A stretch of DNA of 64,000 nt from Bradyrhizobium diazoefficiens (GCF_016616425.1 NZ_CP067101.1:992001-1056000); one strand, 5' to 3'. Counted from the first letter of the stretch, positions 17,736-26,991 are shown. Notes: generated by a model from the letters alone, not told the origin. Program-made: numbers and translations.

Positions 17736-17751
17736 TTTGGAATCGTTGGTG

Positions 17752-18363
17752 TCAGGCGGCGAAACGGCCGATGCCGGCGCCCTTAAGCAAATCGGCGAGC
17801 TGCTTGCGGGCGTAGAACATCCTGGTCTTCACGGTGCTCTGGGGGATGCCGATGATCTGCCCGACCTCCTCCACCGACTTCTCATGGTAATAGACGAGGG
17901 TGATGATCTCGCGATGCGCGGGCGACAGTTTTTGCACGCAGGCGCGCAGGATGGCACTGGTGTCGCTGCGGTCGAGCGAGCTCTCCGGCGTCTCGGCATC
18001 GTCAGGGATCTGGCGCACGTCCTCCTGGTCGATGTCCTCGAAGCGGCGCTGGCGCATCGCGGTCAGGGCCTTGAAGCGGGCGATCGAGAACAGCCAGGTC
18101 GAAACCTGGGAACGGCCCTGGAACTGGCCGGCAGTCCGCCACACGTCCAGAAACACCTGGCTGACGAGATCTTCCGCCGCAGTGGCGTCACGCACCATGC
18201 GCAGGATGAAGCGATAGACGCGCACGTTGTGACGGCAATAAAGGATGTGCATGGCCGTCCGGTTGCCGTCGGCAATGCTTTCGAGAAGCATGTCGTCCGA
18301 GGTCGCCTGAGCGGCAATGATGCTCTGGCTGGCTTGGGCGTTGATGGCGATGACGTTCGGCAT
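17752..18363 (-). CDS. ECF-type RNA polymerase sigma factor
   Basis: A 203-residue sigma-70 family factor with region 2 (HILYCRHNVRVYRFILRMVRDATAAEDLVSQVFLDVWRTA, with the STWLFSIARFKALT helix) and region 4 (LSPAHREIITLVYYHEKSVEEVGQIIGIPQSTVKTRMFYARKQL). The roughly 20-residue N-terminal extension is unusual but short. No anti-sigma gene is adjacent. Upstream it follows a four-gene sensory block on the same strand after a 314-base gap with repeated TTTCGT motifs; downstream are two hairpins. Which stress it serves is not evident. Confidence 0.92.
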   Translation of the reverse strand: MPNVIAINAQASQSIIAAQATSDDMLLESIADGNRTAMHILYCRHNVRVYRFILRMVRDATAAEDLVSQVFLDVWRTAGQFQGRSQVSTWLFSIARFKALTAMRQRRFEDIDQEDVRQIPDDAETPESSLDRSDTSAILRACVQKLSPAHREIITLVYYHEKSVEEVGQIIGIPQSTVKTRMFYARKQLADLLKGAGIGRFAA

Positions 18364-18464
18364 GGACTTCGCTCCCCGCAGCGCCGCAACCGAGCGGCGT
18401 TTCCTTGGACCAACGTGTTAATGAGCCAACGTTTCGGGACGTCTGCACGAAAAGCGGAAAATGG

Positions 18465-18509
18465 TTTCGTGCGCCGCCGGATTGTTTCGTCCGACGGGGG
18501 ACAACGAAA
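18465..18509. promoter_or_regulatory. Repeated TTTCGT motif array upstream of sigma gene
   Basis: TTTCGT occurs at 18465-18470 and 18485-18490 and inverted (ACGAAA) at 18504-18509, so the units are spaced 20 and 19 bases, about two helix turns. The middle unit is part of ATTGTTTCGTCCGACG, nearly matching 17673-17687. The 314-base gap around it contains no gene. It may be an autoregulatory promoter or an operator. Confidence 0.4.
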
Positions 18510-18677
18510 CATTCGAGGCAAAAATGTGTGGAATTTCAATGTACGGAAAATACGGGTCGGGGTTTTTCGGCCACCGGAACGTATGTCGAGCCTTTGCGTT
18601 CGGTCGCTCTCCATGCGCCGCCGTCGCGCTGGATCGGCGCTGCGCTTGTCCGTGACGACAGAAGAGGACGCCGCGCG

Positions 18678-19415
18678 CTACGCTTTCTCGCCCGACGGCG
18701 AGAACAGATAGCCGCCGCCGCGGATGGTGCGGATCACGGCCGGCTTGGCGGGGTCCGGCTCGATCTTGCGGCGGATGCGCATGATGCGCAGGTCGACGGC
18801 GCGGTCGAAGGCTTCGGCGTCGCGCGCATTGGCCAATTCCAGCAGGCGCTCGCGCGACAGCACGCGCTTCGGATTGGCCGCGAACACCTTCAAGAGCCCG
18901 AACTCGGACGCCGTCAGCGGATGCTCGTTGCCCTCGTCGTCGCGCAAGGCCTGGGCTTCGAGGTCGAGCCATTTGGTGCCGAAGCGCACCAGCTGGTCCT
19001 TGTCCGATTTCGCCGCCGCCGCATCCGGCGCCGCAGCCTTGGCCGGCACGCTCCTGCGCAGCACCGAGCGGATGCGCGCCATCAGCTCGCGCAACTCGCA
19101 GGGCTTTGCAACGTAATCGTCGGCGCCGAGCTCGAGCCCCACCACGCGATCGATCGGGCTCGCGGTCGCCGTCAGCATGATGACAGGCACGTTGATGCGG
19201 CTCTTGAGGTCGCGGATGATCGAGAGGCCGTCTTCCTCGGGCATGTTGAGATCGAGCACGACGAGATCGGGCATGCTGCCCTGGATCGCGGCGCGCAGGG
19301 ACTTGCCGCCGTCGCACAGCGTCACCGTGAAGCCGTGCATCTTGAGATAGTCGCCGACCATTTCCCGGGCCGGGGCTTCATCGTCGACGATCATGATGTG
19401 CTGGCTTTGGGTCAT
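18678..19415 (-). CDS. OmpR-family response regulator
   Basis: A 245-residue regulator with an N-terminal receiver domain (acidic pocket IMIVDDEA, phosphoacceptor Asp in LVVLDLNMPEEDG, Lys in DYVAKP) and a C-terminal winged-helix DNA-binding domain (LTASEFGLLKVFAANPKRVLSRERLLELA ... IRTIRGGGYLFSP). The linker is Ala-rich. It is the last gene of the block TRAP-binding protein, kinase, hybrid kinase, regulator, 10 bases after the hybrid kinase stop, so it is probably the output of that pathway. Confidence 0.93.
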   Translation of the reverse strand: MTQSQHIMIVDDEAPAREMVGDYLKMHGFTVTLCDGGKSLRAAIQGSMPDLVVLDLNMPEEDGLSIIRDLKSRINVPVIMLTATASPIDRVVGLELGADDYVAKPCELRELMARIRSVLRRSVPAKAAAPDAAAAKSDKDQLVRFGTKWLDLEAQALRDDEGNEHPLTASEFGLLKVFAANPKRVLSRERLLELANARDAEAFDRAVDLRIMRIRRKIEPDPAKPAVIRTIRGGGYLFSPSGEKA

Positions 19416-19425
19416 GGTCTTTGCA

Positions 19426-21171
19426 TCACGGCATTTCGGTCGCGGGCAGGGTGATGGTGAAGGTCGAGCCCCTGCCGGGGCCCTCGCTTTCGGCGGTCAC
19501 CTCGCCGCCATGCATGTCGATAATACGCTTGACGATGGAGAGCCCAAGCCCGGTCGAGCTCTCGCCGGCGGTCGGCTTGGCCGACAGCCTTTGGAACCGG
19601 CCGAACAGGCGACCGAGATCCTCCGGCGACAGGCCGGCGCCCTCGTCGCTGACGCGAACGATGGTATCGCCGCCCTCGTGGCTGACCGCGACGGCGATCC
19701 TGCCGCCGATCGGTGAGTATTTGATGGCGTTGCTGATGAGATTGTCGATCGCCTCGCGGATGCGGTCGGTGTCGCACATGGTGACGATGTTGGGCGGCGC
19801 GGTGACGCTGATCGCCTGCTGCTTGTTGACGGCGAGCGGCTGGTTCGCCTCGGCGACCTCCTTGACCAGGGCGGCGACGTCGACCGGCTCGCGGCGGATG
19901 GTGATGTCGAAGGCGTCGGCCATCGCGTCCGAGATCAGATGGTCGACCATCGTGGTCAGGCGCTTGGTGGCGTCGCGGATATGGTCGACCTGGGCGACCA
20001 CGCCGCCTTGCGACGCGCCGGTCGAGATCAGCTCCTTCAGCATCTCGGTGCGGCCGAGAATGACGCCGAGCGGATTCTTCAGATCGTGCGCGACGGTGCC
20101 GAGGATCTCGTTCTTGAAGCCGTTGGCGCGCTGCAGCCGCAGCCATTGCGCCGAGAGGCGGCGATTGGCCTGCATCAGGGCGCGGGTGCGCTGGGCGACG
20201 CGGTCCTCAAGCTGCGCGTTGGCGTCCTGAAGCTGCTGGTAGAGGATGACGTTGTCGAAGGCGATCGAGAGCCGGCTGGAGAAGATCTCGACCAGCGAGC
20301 GGTCGGTCTCGGACAGCTCGCGCTCGGCCTGCAGCAGCACCACGACCTCGCGGCCGCTTCCGGTGCGCAAATAGATCACGCTGCGATGGTCGGCGAATTC
20401 GTTCTTGCGGCGCTGGAACGCGGCTTCCACCATCTCGCGCAATTCGGGGTCGAGCGCCTTCGACGTCGTGGTGCCGATGAAGCGGCTGTAGCAGCCGCTG
20501 CCGGCAAGCACCGACAGTTCGGGATCGATGCCGCCATTGTCGCGCAGGACCAGGATGCCGGCGCAATCGGCGTTGAGCAGCGAGGCGAGCTGGGTCAGCA
20601 CGCCCTCGGCGAGCCGCTGCATCGACTTGAAATCGTACAGCGTCGAGGCGGCGTCGATGATGATCTCGAGACCGCGCCGGGTCTGCACCATGCGCTCGAG
20701 CTGCTGATAGGAGCGCAGCGCCGCGGTCAGCGAGGTGAACAGCTTGTCGGCGGTGAGCTCGGTCTTGGCCTTGTAGTCGTTGATGTCATACTGCACGATC
20801 ACGCGCCGCTCCGGCGCCTGGCCGGGCTGGCCGGTGCGCAGGATGATGCGCACGGTCTCGTTCCTGATCTCGTTGCGGATGAACTCGACCAGCTCGAGGC
20901 CGGCGACGTCGGTCTCCATGATGACGTCGAGCAGCACGGCGGCGATGTCGCCGTGCTCGGCCATCAGCTTGCGGCCTTCCGCCGCGGAATAGGCCGACAG
21001 GATCTCCAGGCCCTGGCCGTTGAGGCTGTAGTCGGACAGCGCGAAACGGGTGCCGTCATGCACGGCGGGATCGTCGTCGATGACGGCGATCTTCCACTTC
21101 CGGGCGTTGCTATCCTCCGACGCGGTACCGGTGTCGTCGATCAGGTGGAGGACATCGTCCTGTTCGGCCAT
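19426..21171 (-). CDS. Receiver-DUF3369-histidine kinase hybrid
   Basis: A 581-residue cytoplasmic protein. An N-terminal receiver domain (KIAVIDDDPAVH, Asp in AVLLDVIMETD, Lys in NDYKAKTEL) is followed by a GAF-like/DUF3369 region (about residues 165-310), a coiled-coil, the H-box TVAHDLKNPLGVILGRTEML, and an ATPase domain with NLISNAIKYS, DEGAGLS and GLGLSIVKRI. The receiver-first layout suits a phosphorelay intermediate receiving phosphate from the upstream kinase. Its start overlaps the upstream kinase gene by about 31 bases. Confidence 0.9.
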   Translation of the reverse strand: MAEQDDVLHLIDDTGTASEDSNARKWKIAVIDDDPAVHDGTRFALSDYSLNGQGLEILSAYSAAEGRKLMAEHGDIAAVLLDVIMETDVAGLELVEFIRNEIRNETVRIILRTGQPGQAPERRVIVQYDINDYKAKTELTADKLFTSLTAALRSYQQLERMVQTRRGLEIIIDAASTLYDFKSMQRLAEGVLTQLASLLNADCAGILVLRDNGGIDPELSVLAGSGCYSRFIGTTTSKALDPELREMVEAAFQRRKNEFADHRSVIYLRTGSGREVVVLLQAERELSETDRSLVEIFSSRLSIAFDNVILYQQLQDANAQLEDRVAQRTRALMQANRRLSAQWLRLQRANGFKNEILGTVAHDLKNPLGVILGRTEMLKELISTGASQGGVVAQVDHIRDATKRLTTMVDHLISDAMADAFDITIRREPVDVAALVKEVAEANQPLAVNKQQAISVTAPPNIVTMCDTDRIREAIDNLISNAIKYSPIGGRIAVAVSHEGGDTIVRVSDEGAGLSPEDLGRLFGRFQRLSAKPTAGESSTGLGLSIVKRIIDMHGGEVTAESEGPGRGSTFTITLPATEMP

Positions 21172-23219
21172 TGAGAAGTCCCGTCGCTTTCTGTGCTTTG
21201 CGCGCCGCCCCTGGCGAGGCGGGGCATGATAATGCGAAAAGTGGTGCCTTGTCCCAGCTTGGATTCCAGCATCATCCGGCCACCGAGCTGCTGGGAGACG
21301 AGGTTATAGACGATATGCAGGCCGAGGCCCGTGCCGCCTTCATTGCGCCGGGTGGTAAAGAATGGGTCAAAGGCCTGGCGCTGCACGTCGGGGGTCATGC
21401 CGGCCCCGTCATCGGTGAAGATGAGCTCGATGTCGTCGGCCCCGCGCGGCCGCGCCGAGATCGTGATCGTGCCGGCGCGCCCGTCGGCGAAGGCGTGGTT
21501 GGCGGCGTTGAGGAAGAGGTTGGTCAGGATCTGGCCATAGGAGCCGGGATAGCCATCGAGCAGCAGCCCCTCGGGCACGTCGACCTGGAGCGTGATCGGC
21601 GAGCGCTTCAGCACCGGACGCAGGCTCGCGATGATCTGGTCGGTGGCCTCGCTGAGCGAGAATTGCCTGCGCTCGGCATGCGAGCGGTCGACCGCGACCT
21701 GCTTGAACGACTGGATCAGTTCGCCGGCGCGCTGCAGATTGGCGACGAGCTGCTGCGAGGCATCGCGCGAGGATTGCACGAATTCTTCCAGCTGCGAGCG
21801 ACGCAGGCCCCCGTCGCCCTTGAGCTGGGCCTCGAAGATCTCGCTGCGCCGGGCAAAGCTGGAGGCGACAGTGAGGCTGATGCCGATCGGGTTGTTGACC
21901 TCGTGCGCGACCCCGGCAACCAAGCCGCCGAGCGCCGCCAGCCGTTCGGCGTCGATCAGGTTCTGCTGCGCGGTGTTGAGTTCGAGCAGCGCGCTTTCGG
22001 CCTTCTCCTTGGACGCGCGCAGCTCGTCCTCGGTCTGGCGCTTGGCGATCGCGTTCTCGCGGAACACCTCCACCGCGCGTGCCATGGCCCCGACCTCGTC
22101 GCGTGCCTTTGTGCCCTGCACTTCGCGATCGAGGTCGCCGAGCGTGATCGCGCGCATCGCCGCCATGATCTGCTGCAGCGGCAATCGGATCGACAGCGCG
22201 ATCAGCACGCCGGCGGTGAGGATGATGCCGAGAAAGATCACCGCGATCGACAGCACCCGCCTGGAAATGGCGGCCAGCGTGCGGTCAAACGTCTCCTGCG
22301 CCTTCTGCTCGCGCTGGCGCATCATGGTCGAGAGGTCGTCGATGGCGCCGATCGCCTCGGCCTGGCTGGCGTCGATGGTGTTGCGGAGCAGCTCGGTGCG
22401 GCTCGCAAGCTGCGCGGAGAGCTTTGCAAAGCCCACGCGCAGTGCGGCGGTGCGGTCCGCGAGCCGCCGCAAGGCCATCTTCTGCAGGTCGTTGTCGGCG
22501 AGATCGATCATCACGGGGATGGTCTTCTCGATCGTCTCGGTGTTGCGCCGTGCGTCGTCGGCTGCGCCTGTCGACAGCGACAGGTAATAGGAATTGGCCG
22601 CCACCAGCATCGCGGTGAAAGCCTCGCGGGATTTTCCGAGCGAGGGCCAGATCAGCGCGTCGCGGTGGCCGGTGGCGCCTTCGATGATGGAATAGAGCCC
22701 CGCCATGTCCCTGGCCGGGCCCTGCACCTGCTCCTCATAGGTTTTCGCGATGGTGGCCTGCACGCTGCGCAGATCGCCAAAACCGTTGAGGAAGCGATCG
22801 GTGGTGCGCTCCAGCTCCTCCACCGAGCCCGACAGTACCGGATCCTTGGCGGCGCGGTTGGCCAGCGTGCCCAGCACCGCCTCGCGCAGCAGCAGGATCT
22901 CGGCGAACAGGTCCGGGCTCGGCTGGTTGATGTAGCGGTGGATCAGATTGTGCAGGCGTCCGGTCTCGCTTTCGAGCAGCGCCAGGATCCGGTCGGATTC
23001 GCGCACCTGGCGGACGTCGTCCCAGGCCGAGCCCAGCACCTGCGCGCCGTTCCAGATCATCGCCACCAGCACCATCACCACGGCGGAGTTCAGCGCGGCG
23101 ATCGACAGGATGCGCCAGCGGATCGGCACCGCCCGCAGCCCGCCGACCAGCCGCGCGCGCAGCCGTCCGATCGCGCCGGGCGGCCGGTCTGCGTGCTCGC
23201 TATGTCCAGGTGCAGCCAA
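21141..23219 (-). CDS. Membrane sensor histidine kinase with HAMP domain
   Basis: A 692-residue kinase. TM1 is near residues 35-58 (ILSIAALNSAVVMVLVAMIW), followed by a roughly 270-residue helical periplasmic sensor, TM2 (VLSIAVIFLGIILTAGVLIALSI) and a HAMP domain (LPLQQIMAAMRAITLGDLDREV). The H-box is GLVAGVAHEVNNPIG and the ATPase domain has NLFLNAANHAF, DDGAGM and GGTGLGLHIV. It starts 6 bases after the TRAP-type binding-protein gene, suggesting that the binding protein presents a ligand to its sensor domain. Confidence 0.92.
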   Translation of the reverse strand: MAAPGHSEHADRPPGAIGRLRARLVGGLRAVPIRWRILSIAALNSAVVMVLVAMIWNGAQVLGSAWDDVRQVRESDRILALLESETGRLHNLIHRYINQPSPDLFAEILLLREAVLGTLANRAAKDPVLSGSVEELERTTDRFLNGFGDLRSVQATIAKTYEEQVQGPARDMAGLYSIIEGATGHRDALIWPSLGKSREAFTAMLVAANSYYLSLSTGAADDARRNTETIEKTIPVMIDLADNDLQKMALRRLADRTAALRVGFAKLSAQLASRTELLRNTIDASQAEAIGAIDDLSTMMRQREQKAQETFDRTLAAISRRVLSIAVIFLGIILTAGVLIALSIRLPLQQIMAAMRAITLGDLDREVQGTKARDEVGAMARAVEVFRENAIAKRQTEDELRASKEKAESALLELNTAQQNLIDAERLAALGGLVAGVAHEVNNPIGISLTVASSFARRSEIFEAQLKGDGGLRRSQLEEFVQSSRDASQQLVANLQRAGELIQSFKQVAVDRSHAERRQFSLSEATDQIIASLRPVLKRSPITLQVDVPEGLLLDGYPGSYGQILTNLFLNAANHAFADGRAGTITISARPRGADDIELIFTDDGAGMTPDVQRQAFDPFFTTRRNEGGTGLGLHIVYNLVSQQLGGRMMLESKLGQGTTFRIIMPRLARGGAQSTESDGTSQWPNRTMSST

Positions 23220-23225
23220 CGCGGC

Positions 23226-24242
23226 TCACTCCACCTTGCGAATGCGTTCGATCAGGGCGGCCGCGGCGGGATCGCGCCCGGCCGTGGCGTAGATCGGGGC
23301 CATCGCCTCCTGCAACGGCCTGCGGTCGATGTCCCTGACGATGGTGACGCCGGCCGCCTGCGCCTTGCGCTGCGACTGGTCCTCAAGGTCGCGCCATTTC
23401 TCGCGCATGAACCGGCTGGAGCGCTGCGCGGCCTCCCGGAAGATTGCCTGGTCGTCCGGCGACAGGCTCCGCCAGGCCTTCAGCGAGATCACCAGCACTT
23501 CGGGGCTCATCGTGTGCTCGGTGAGCGAGTAGTAGCCGGCATGCCTGTAATGGTCCGTCGTCACGAAAGATGGCCAATTGTTCTCGGCGCCGTCGATCAA
23601 ATGGTTGGTGAGCCCGGCGAGCACCTGCCCGTAAGGAAGCTCGACCGGCTCGGCGCCGAGCGCGCGGATCATCTGGCTCATCAACTCCGACTGCTGCACC
23701 CGGATTCGCAACCCCTTGAGATCGGCGATGCTTCTGACGGGGCGGACCTCGTTGTAGATCGACCGTGCGCCGGAATCGTAGAAGGCGAGCCCGACGAAGC
23801 CGTAGGGCTCGAAGCTGTTCAGGATCTCGCTGCCGATCGGCCCGTCCAGTACCTTCTGCATGTGCTCGATGGACCGGAACAGGAACGGCATGGCGAGCAC
23901 GTTCATCGCCGGGACGAAATTGCCGATCAGCGCCACGTTCGTCCGGTTGAGGTCGATCGCGCCGACCCGGGTCTGCTCGATGGTCTCCTTCTCCTCGCCG
24001 AGCTGGCGGGAGTGGAACACCTTGATCTCGTGCCGGCCGCCGGTACGCTCGGCGATCAGGGCGCCCATGTAGCGCAGCGCCTGGACGGTCGGGTAGTCCT
24101 CGGTCTGGGTGTCGGCGGCGCGAAATTCGCGTGCAACGGCGCCCGTCGCGCGCATGCCCATCGAGACTGCGGCGAGCAGAAGCGCGACGAAGATCACCCC
24201 GGTCCGCGAGAGTTCGGCACGGCTCAGCACTGGCACACTCAA
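23226..24242 (-). CDS. TRAP-type substrate-binding protein (DctP family), probable co-sensor
   Basis: A 338-residue exported protein of the DctP family: N-terminal hydrophobic leader (TGVIFVALLLAAVSMGM), then HEIKVFHSRQLGEEKETIEQTRVGAIDL, and the family motif DLKGLRIRVQQSELMSQMIRALGA, whose Arg normally binds the ligand carboxylate. NLTNHLIDGAENNWPSF-type text follows as usual. No TRAP membrane subunits (DctQ/DctM) are adjacent; instead a histidine kinase gene follows after 6 bases. It is therefore more likely a ligand sensor than a transport component. The ligand is unknown but probably a carboxylate. Confidence 0.88.
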   Translation of the reverse strand: MSVPVLSRAELSRTGVIFVALLLAAVSMGMRATGAVAREFRAADTQTEDYPTVQALRYMGALIAERTGGRHEIKVFHSRQLGEEKETIEQTRVGAIDLNRTNVALIGNFVPAMNVLAMPFLFRSIEHMQKVLDGPIGSEILNSFEPYGFVGLAFYDSGARSIYNEVRPVRSIADLKGLRIRVQQSELMSQMIRALGAEPVELPYGQVLAGLTNHLIDGAENNWPSFVTTDHYRHAGYYSLTEHTMSPEVLVISLKAWRSLSPDDQAIFREAAQRSSRFMREKWRDLEDQSQRKAQAAGVTIVRDIDRRPLQEAMAPIYATAGRDPAAAALIERIRKVE

Positions 24243-24436
24243 CCCCTCAGTGGTGGAGTCTATGGCGGAAGGAAAAGGTTCAATGCAATCTAGCAGATGG
24301 TAAAGCGAAGGCTATCCCGCATCGTTCCGCGGATCGATCGTGCGGCGCCACTGGGCCTCATTCCCGGTTGAAACCGCAAATGCCGCGCCTTAAGCAGGGC
24401 AGCCGCCTTTTGTCGCCCGGCACGGGAAGAACCATC

Positions 24437-25762
24437 GTGACTTCAGCACCGCGCCTTTTGCAGGTCGTCGCCGCCGTTGCGGCTCTCTCCTTGGCTGCTC
24501 CGGCGCATGCCGCCACCGACATCGCGTGGTGGCACGCCATGTCCGGCGAGCTCGGCCGGCAGCTCGAGAAGCTGGCCGCCGACTTCAACGCTTCGCAGTC
24601 CGATTACCGCATCGTGCCTGCTTACAAGGGCAACTACACCGAGACCGTGACCGCCGCGATCTTCGCCTTCCGCTCGCGCAGCCAGCCTGCGATCGTCCAG
24701 GTCAACGAGGTCGCCACGGCGACCATGACTGCGGCCAAGGGCGCAATCTACCCGGTGTTCAGCCTGATGCGCGACCAGGGCGAGCTGTTCTCGCCGGCCG
24801 ACTACCTGCCTGCGGTCTCCGGCTATTACACCGATGCGACCGGCAATCTGTTGTCGTTCCCGTTCAATTCCTCGACGCCGATCCTCTACTACAACAAGAC
24901 CATGTTCCGCGACGCGGGCCTCGATCCGGAGACGCCGCCGAAGACCTGGCCGGAGCTTGGTGCTGCCGCAAAGCGCCTGCGCGACCGCGGGGCTGTGTGC
25001 GGCTTCACCACGTCCTGGCCGTCCTGGATCCATGTCGAGAATTTCTCTGCCTTCCACAATCTGGCGCTGGCAACGCAGGCGAACGGCTTTGCCGGACTGG
25101 ATGCGGAGTTGACCATCAACAATCCGCTTCTCGTCAAACACATCGCCCAGCTCGCCGAATGGCAGAAGACCAGGGTGTTCGACTATGGCGGCCGCGGGCA
25201 ATCAGCCGAGCCGCGCTTCCAGAGCGGCGAATGCGGTATCTTCATCGGCTCCTCGGCGACGCGCGCCGACATCAAGGCGAACTCGAAATTCGAGATCGGC
25301 TACGGCATGATGCCGTATTGGCCCGACGTTGCGGGCGCGCCGCAGAACTCGATCATCGGCGGCGCCACGCTGTGGGTGCTGCGCGACCGGCCGCCGCAGG
25401 AATACAAGGGCGTGGCGCGGTTCTTCGCCTATCTGTCGCAGCCCGGCGTGCAGGCTGCCTGGCACCAGAACACCGGGTATCTGCCGATCACCCGCGCCGC
25501 CTTCGAGCTGACGCGTGCGCAGGGCTTTTACGAGCGTAATCCGGGCTCGGCGATCTCGTTCGAGGAGATCACGCTTCATCCGCCGACGGAGAATTCCAAG
25601 GGCATCCGGCTCGGCTCCTTCGTGCTGATCCGCGGCGCGATCGAGGACGAGCTGGAGCAAGCCTTCGCCGGCCACAAGAGCGCGCAGGCCGCGCTGGATG
25701 CCGCGGCCGAGCGCGGCAACAAGCTCTTGCGCCAGTTCGAGCGCGCCAGCCCGGATAGGTAG
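24437..25762 (+). CDS. sn-Glycerol-3-phosphate-type ABC binding protein (UgpB-like), orphan
   Basis: A 441-residue family 1 binding protein resembling UgpB. After a signal peptide (LLQVVAAVAALSLAAPAHA) come DIAWWHAMSGELGRQLEKLAADFNASQ, PFNSSTPILYYNKTMFRDAGLDPETPPKTW and TSWPSWIHVENFSAFHN, which fit the glycerophosphodiester-binding group. GTG at 24437 with GGGAAG seven bases upstream gives the usual length; ATG at 24380 is possible. No ugpA/E/C genes are nearby, so membrane partners must be encoded elsewhere. Confidence 0.87.
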   Translation: MTSAPRLLQVVAAVAALSLAAPAHAATDIAWWHAMSGELGRQLEKLAADFNASQSDYRIVPAYKGNYTETVTAAIFAFRSRSQPAIVQVNEVATATMTAAKGAIYPVFSLMRDQGELFSPADYLPAVSGYYTDATGNLLSFPFNSSTPILYYNKTMFRDAGLDPETPPKTWPELGAAAKRLRDRGAVCGFTTSWPSWIHVENFSAFHNLALATQANGFAGLDAELTINNPLLVKHIAQLAEWQKTRVFDYGGRGQSAEPRFQSGECGIFIGSSATRADIKANSKFEIGYGMMPYWPDVAGAPQNSIIGGATLWVLRDRPPQEYKGVARFFAYLSQPGVQAAWHQNTGYLPITRAAFELTRAQGFYERNPGSAISFEEITLHPPTENSKGIRLGSFVLIRGAIEDELEQAFAGHKSAQAALDAAAERGNKLLRQFERASPDR

Positions 25763-25806
25763 CGCATGTTGCGATCAGCTCTCGTTGTCGCCGCGGAGGA
25801 AGGTGC

Positions 25807-25930
25807 ACTCCCTCCCCCGCCTGCGGGGGAGGGCTGGGGAGAGGGTTGCCTCCGCAATGGGACAATCCCCTAGAGGAGAAAGCCCTCACCCGACGCTTCG
25901 CGTCGACCTCTCCCGCAAGCGGGAGAGGTA
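25807..25930. repeat. A-family composite palindromic repeat
   Basis: A 124-base copy with CTCCCCCGCCTGCGGGGGAG at one end and CTCCCGCAAGCGGGAG at the other, between the UgpB-like and kinase-fold genes. Close to the copies at 32242-32391 and 33468-33590. Confidence 0.85.
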
Positions 25931-25994
25931 AACCGTCTCCTCGGCTTCCGCTGAGGCAACCAAAGCCAAGCCTGATTCCGATACGCGAGTGCAG

Positions 25995-26954
25995 ATGACA
26001 GCCACGCCTTCGCAACAACTCCCTGACTTCACCGACATGGAAAGCTTCCGCGCGTTTCGCTCCGCTTCCTCGCAATGGCTGCCGGTCGCGCTCGACATCG
26101 CGCGCGGCCACGGTCTCGACACCAGCGCACCGCACGTGTTTGCGACCGGAACCAATCTGGTGGTCGGGCTCGGCGAGAAGCTGATCCTGAAAATCTTTCC
26201 GCCGCTGCTCCACGCCCAATTCCTGTCCGAGCGCGGCTCGCTGGGGCAGCTTGCCGGCCGGCTTCACCTGCCAATCCCCGAGATCGTCGCGGAAGGGGCG
26301 CGCGATGGCTGGCCCTATCTCGTCATCACGCGCCTTGCCGGCACGCTCGGCTCGGAGGTGTGGCCGCATCTGCCGGAAGACCAGAAGGAGCGCCTGCTGC
26401 GCCAGATCGGCGAGACCATCAGCGCCGTGCAGCGTGCGCCGCTCGGGCCGCTCGCTACAATCGAGCCGCGCTGGGTCGATTTCATGCGCGCGCAGATGCT
26501 GGGCTGCCGTGCCAGGCACGAACGTCTCGGCCTTGCGCCGAAATTCCTCGCCGGCCTCGACGATCTCCTGGATGACGCGGCAAAGCTCATTCCGATGGAC
26601 GCGCCGCCGGTGATCCTGATCGGCGAATACATTCCGGAGAACTTTCTGCTCGGCTGCGATGACGGCCAGTGGTCGCTCAAAGGCCTGTTCGACTTCGGCG
26701 ATGTCCTGGCCGGATGGCGCGACTACGACCTGCTCGGGCCCAGCGCCTTCATGGCGGCGGGCCGGCCGGCGAGAGTGCGCAGCCTTCTTGAAGGGTTTGG
26801 CTATTCAAAGCCCGATTTCGCGCTCAAGCGCCGGCTGATGGCGTTGATGCTGCTGCACCGCGCCAGCGACCTCAACAGCCACATCTGCATCGAGGGCTGG
26901 CAGGAGCAGGCGAATGATCTGGTCGAGCTGCAGGAGCTGATCTGGCCCGGCTGA
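25995..26954 (+). CDS. Aminoglycoside-phosphotransferase-fold protein with altered catalytic loop
   Basis: A 319-residue protein with the fold of APH/choline kinases: VFATGTNLVVGLGEKLILKIFPP (nucleotide lobe with Lys65 or nearby), then VDFMRAQMLG and the C-lobe. The catalytic loop that normally reads HGD-x-x-x-x-N is here GEYIPEN (residues 210-216), so the general-base Asp is replaced by Glu211 and the preceding His is lost; the metal-binding DFGD (233-236) is kept. It may be a divergent kinase of an unknown small molecule rather than a resistance gene. ATG at 25995 is used; GTG at 25989 is possible. Confidence 0.78.
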   Translation: MTATPSQQLPDFTDMESFRAFRSASSQWLPVALDIARGHGLDTSAPHVFATGTNLVVGLGEKLILKIFPPLLHAQFLSERGSLGQLAGRLHLPIPEIVAEGARDGWPYLVITRLAGTLGSEVWPHLPEDQKERLLRQIGETISAVQRAPLGPLATIEPRWVDFMRAQMLGCRARHERLGLAPKFLAGLDDLLDDAAKLIPMDAPPVILIGEYIPENFLLGCDDGQWSLKGLFDFGDVLAGWRDYDLLGPSAFMAAGRPARVRSLLEGFGYSKPDFALKRRLMALMLLHRASDLNSHICIEGWQEQANDLVELQELIWPG

Positions 26955-26991
26955 GCGCCGGGCCACGAAGCATCCCGGCCCGCAGCCGCGC

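Noticed and set aside
23226..24242. Part of a TRAP transporter operon
   Set aside because: No DctQ or DctM-like gene is adjacent on either side.
21171..24293. 1040-residue plus-strand open frame
   Set aside because: It lies antisense to the kinase and TRAP-binding genes, is rich in Arg/His/Asp/Gly in the manner of codon-bias shadows and shows no domain.
25995..26954. Aminoglycoside resistance gene
   Set aside because: Only the general fold is shared, and the catalytic HGD-type loop is altered.
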